Assembly (NCBI GenBank): GCA_022606425.2
Contig: JAHDVF020000494.1
Coordinates: 62,001 to 126,000, forward strand
DNA: 64,000 bases
Origin: Lepidostoma basale
Lineage: Eukaryota; Arthropoda; Insecta; Trichoptera; Lepidostomatidae
Reading direction: 5' to 3'
Shown: positions 63,771-64,000 of the stretch, one piece after another
How the letters are laid out: every line of letters starts with the position of its first letter
Numbering within the stretch: position 1 is the first letter of the stretch
The notes under the pieces: model-generated
The model's input: the letters and a program-made list of their open reading frames with translations, nothing else
Told to the model about the DNA's origin: nothing
The model's database searches: none
Position numbers and translations under genes: made by a program

Positions 63771-64000
63771 TATTACAAAAATTATCTTCAGATAAATTTT
63801 CTGTTAATCTGTTTTCTGTCGGCAGTCAAATTTTTTCCCTGTTCTCTCACTCATGTATTTTAATTACTTGGTAGCGTGTTCAGGGTTGTTGCTTATATAA
63901 AAAAAATCTGTAATGACTAATTGTTTTCGCCTCTCATCATCGGCTGTCCTTTAGGGAGCACTTTAACAGGGGGCCCTTGTCTAGGTCAGGCCCTATCTTC
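63771..64000. other. No gene assigned
   Basis: CGCCTCTCATCATCGGCTGT, CCTTTAGGGAGC, GGGGGCCCTTGTCTAGGTCA at the right edge may begin another repeat or unit continuing outside the window. Confidence 0.3.

Overview
The window looks like AT-rich, repeat-dense intergenic or intronic DNA from an arthropod, most likely an insect. It is not bacterial or viral: there are no operons, no packed ORFs and no ribosome-binding sites. Nearly every open frame above 70 codons is a decayed non-LTR reverse transcriptase, the antisense shadow of one, or a read-through of simple repeats. The LINE remnants resemble RTE-like and other endonuclease-reverse transcriptases common in insect genomes (family knowledge). 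I could not fix the order or species. No complete host gene is visible. The only host-like signal is a strong 3'-splice/5'-splice juxtaposition near 57411, which is either a recursive splice site or the start of a short exon.

Layout. (1) About 20 truncated copies of one RTE-like LINE ('RTE-A') lie on both strands. The longest (36118-37690, minus) keeps a 511-codon frame with the YADD reverse-transcriptase core. All 3'-complete copies end in the same CCCC-TTCG-GGG hairpin, then TGATGG and a (TTAG)n tail, or (TTG)n in a second subfamily. (2) Seven copies of a non-autonomous element ('NA-RTE') have an unrelated body but the same last ~55 bases, so they probably use the RTE-A machinery. (3) Eight copies of a tRNA-like SINE ('SINE-1', A and B boxes, AAT tail), two of a second tRNA-like SINE ('SINE-2'), and one retroposon with an 11-bp target duplication whose tail matches a LINE at 40430. 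(4) Many fragments of other LINEs, several with (GAA)n tails, and one CR1/L2-like fragment. (5) DNA transposon remnants: two hAT-type MITEs (one with a perfect 8-bp duplication), two mariner/Tc1-like transposase 5' fragments, a piggyBac-like element in TTAA, and a further MITE candidate. (6) A probable solo LTR at 33672-34153. (7) A 386-bp (AT)n tract, a ~46-bp-unit minisatellite split by an NA-RTE insertion, and a 2 x 94 bp duplication.

The most interesting signal is structural. More than two dozen copies, in at least six sequence families ('HH-A' to 'HH-G') that otherwise look unrelated, follow one plan: CTGATGA or a decayed form, one extra base (A or T), a short hairpin, GAA, a self-complementary hexamer or octamer (ACATGT, ACCGGT, ACTAGT or ACAGCTGT), then C or T. 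This is the catalytic core order of a hammerhead ribozyme whose stem III is a palindrome, the arrangement expected for ribozymes that act as dimers. Stem II sequences differ between families but stay paired. Hammerheads are known in Penelope-like elements and in retrozymes; here they sit in short noncoding foldback and tandem repeats with no visible Penelope ORF. The steady extra base after CTGATGA departs from the textbook core and needs a direct test.
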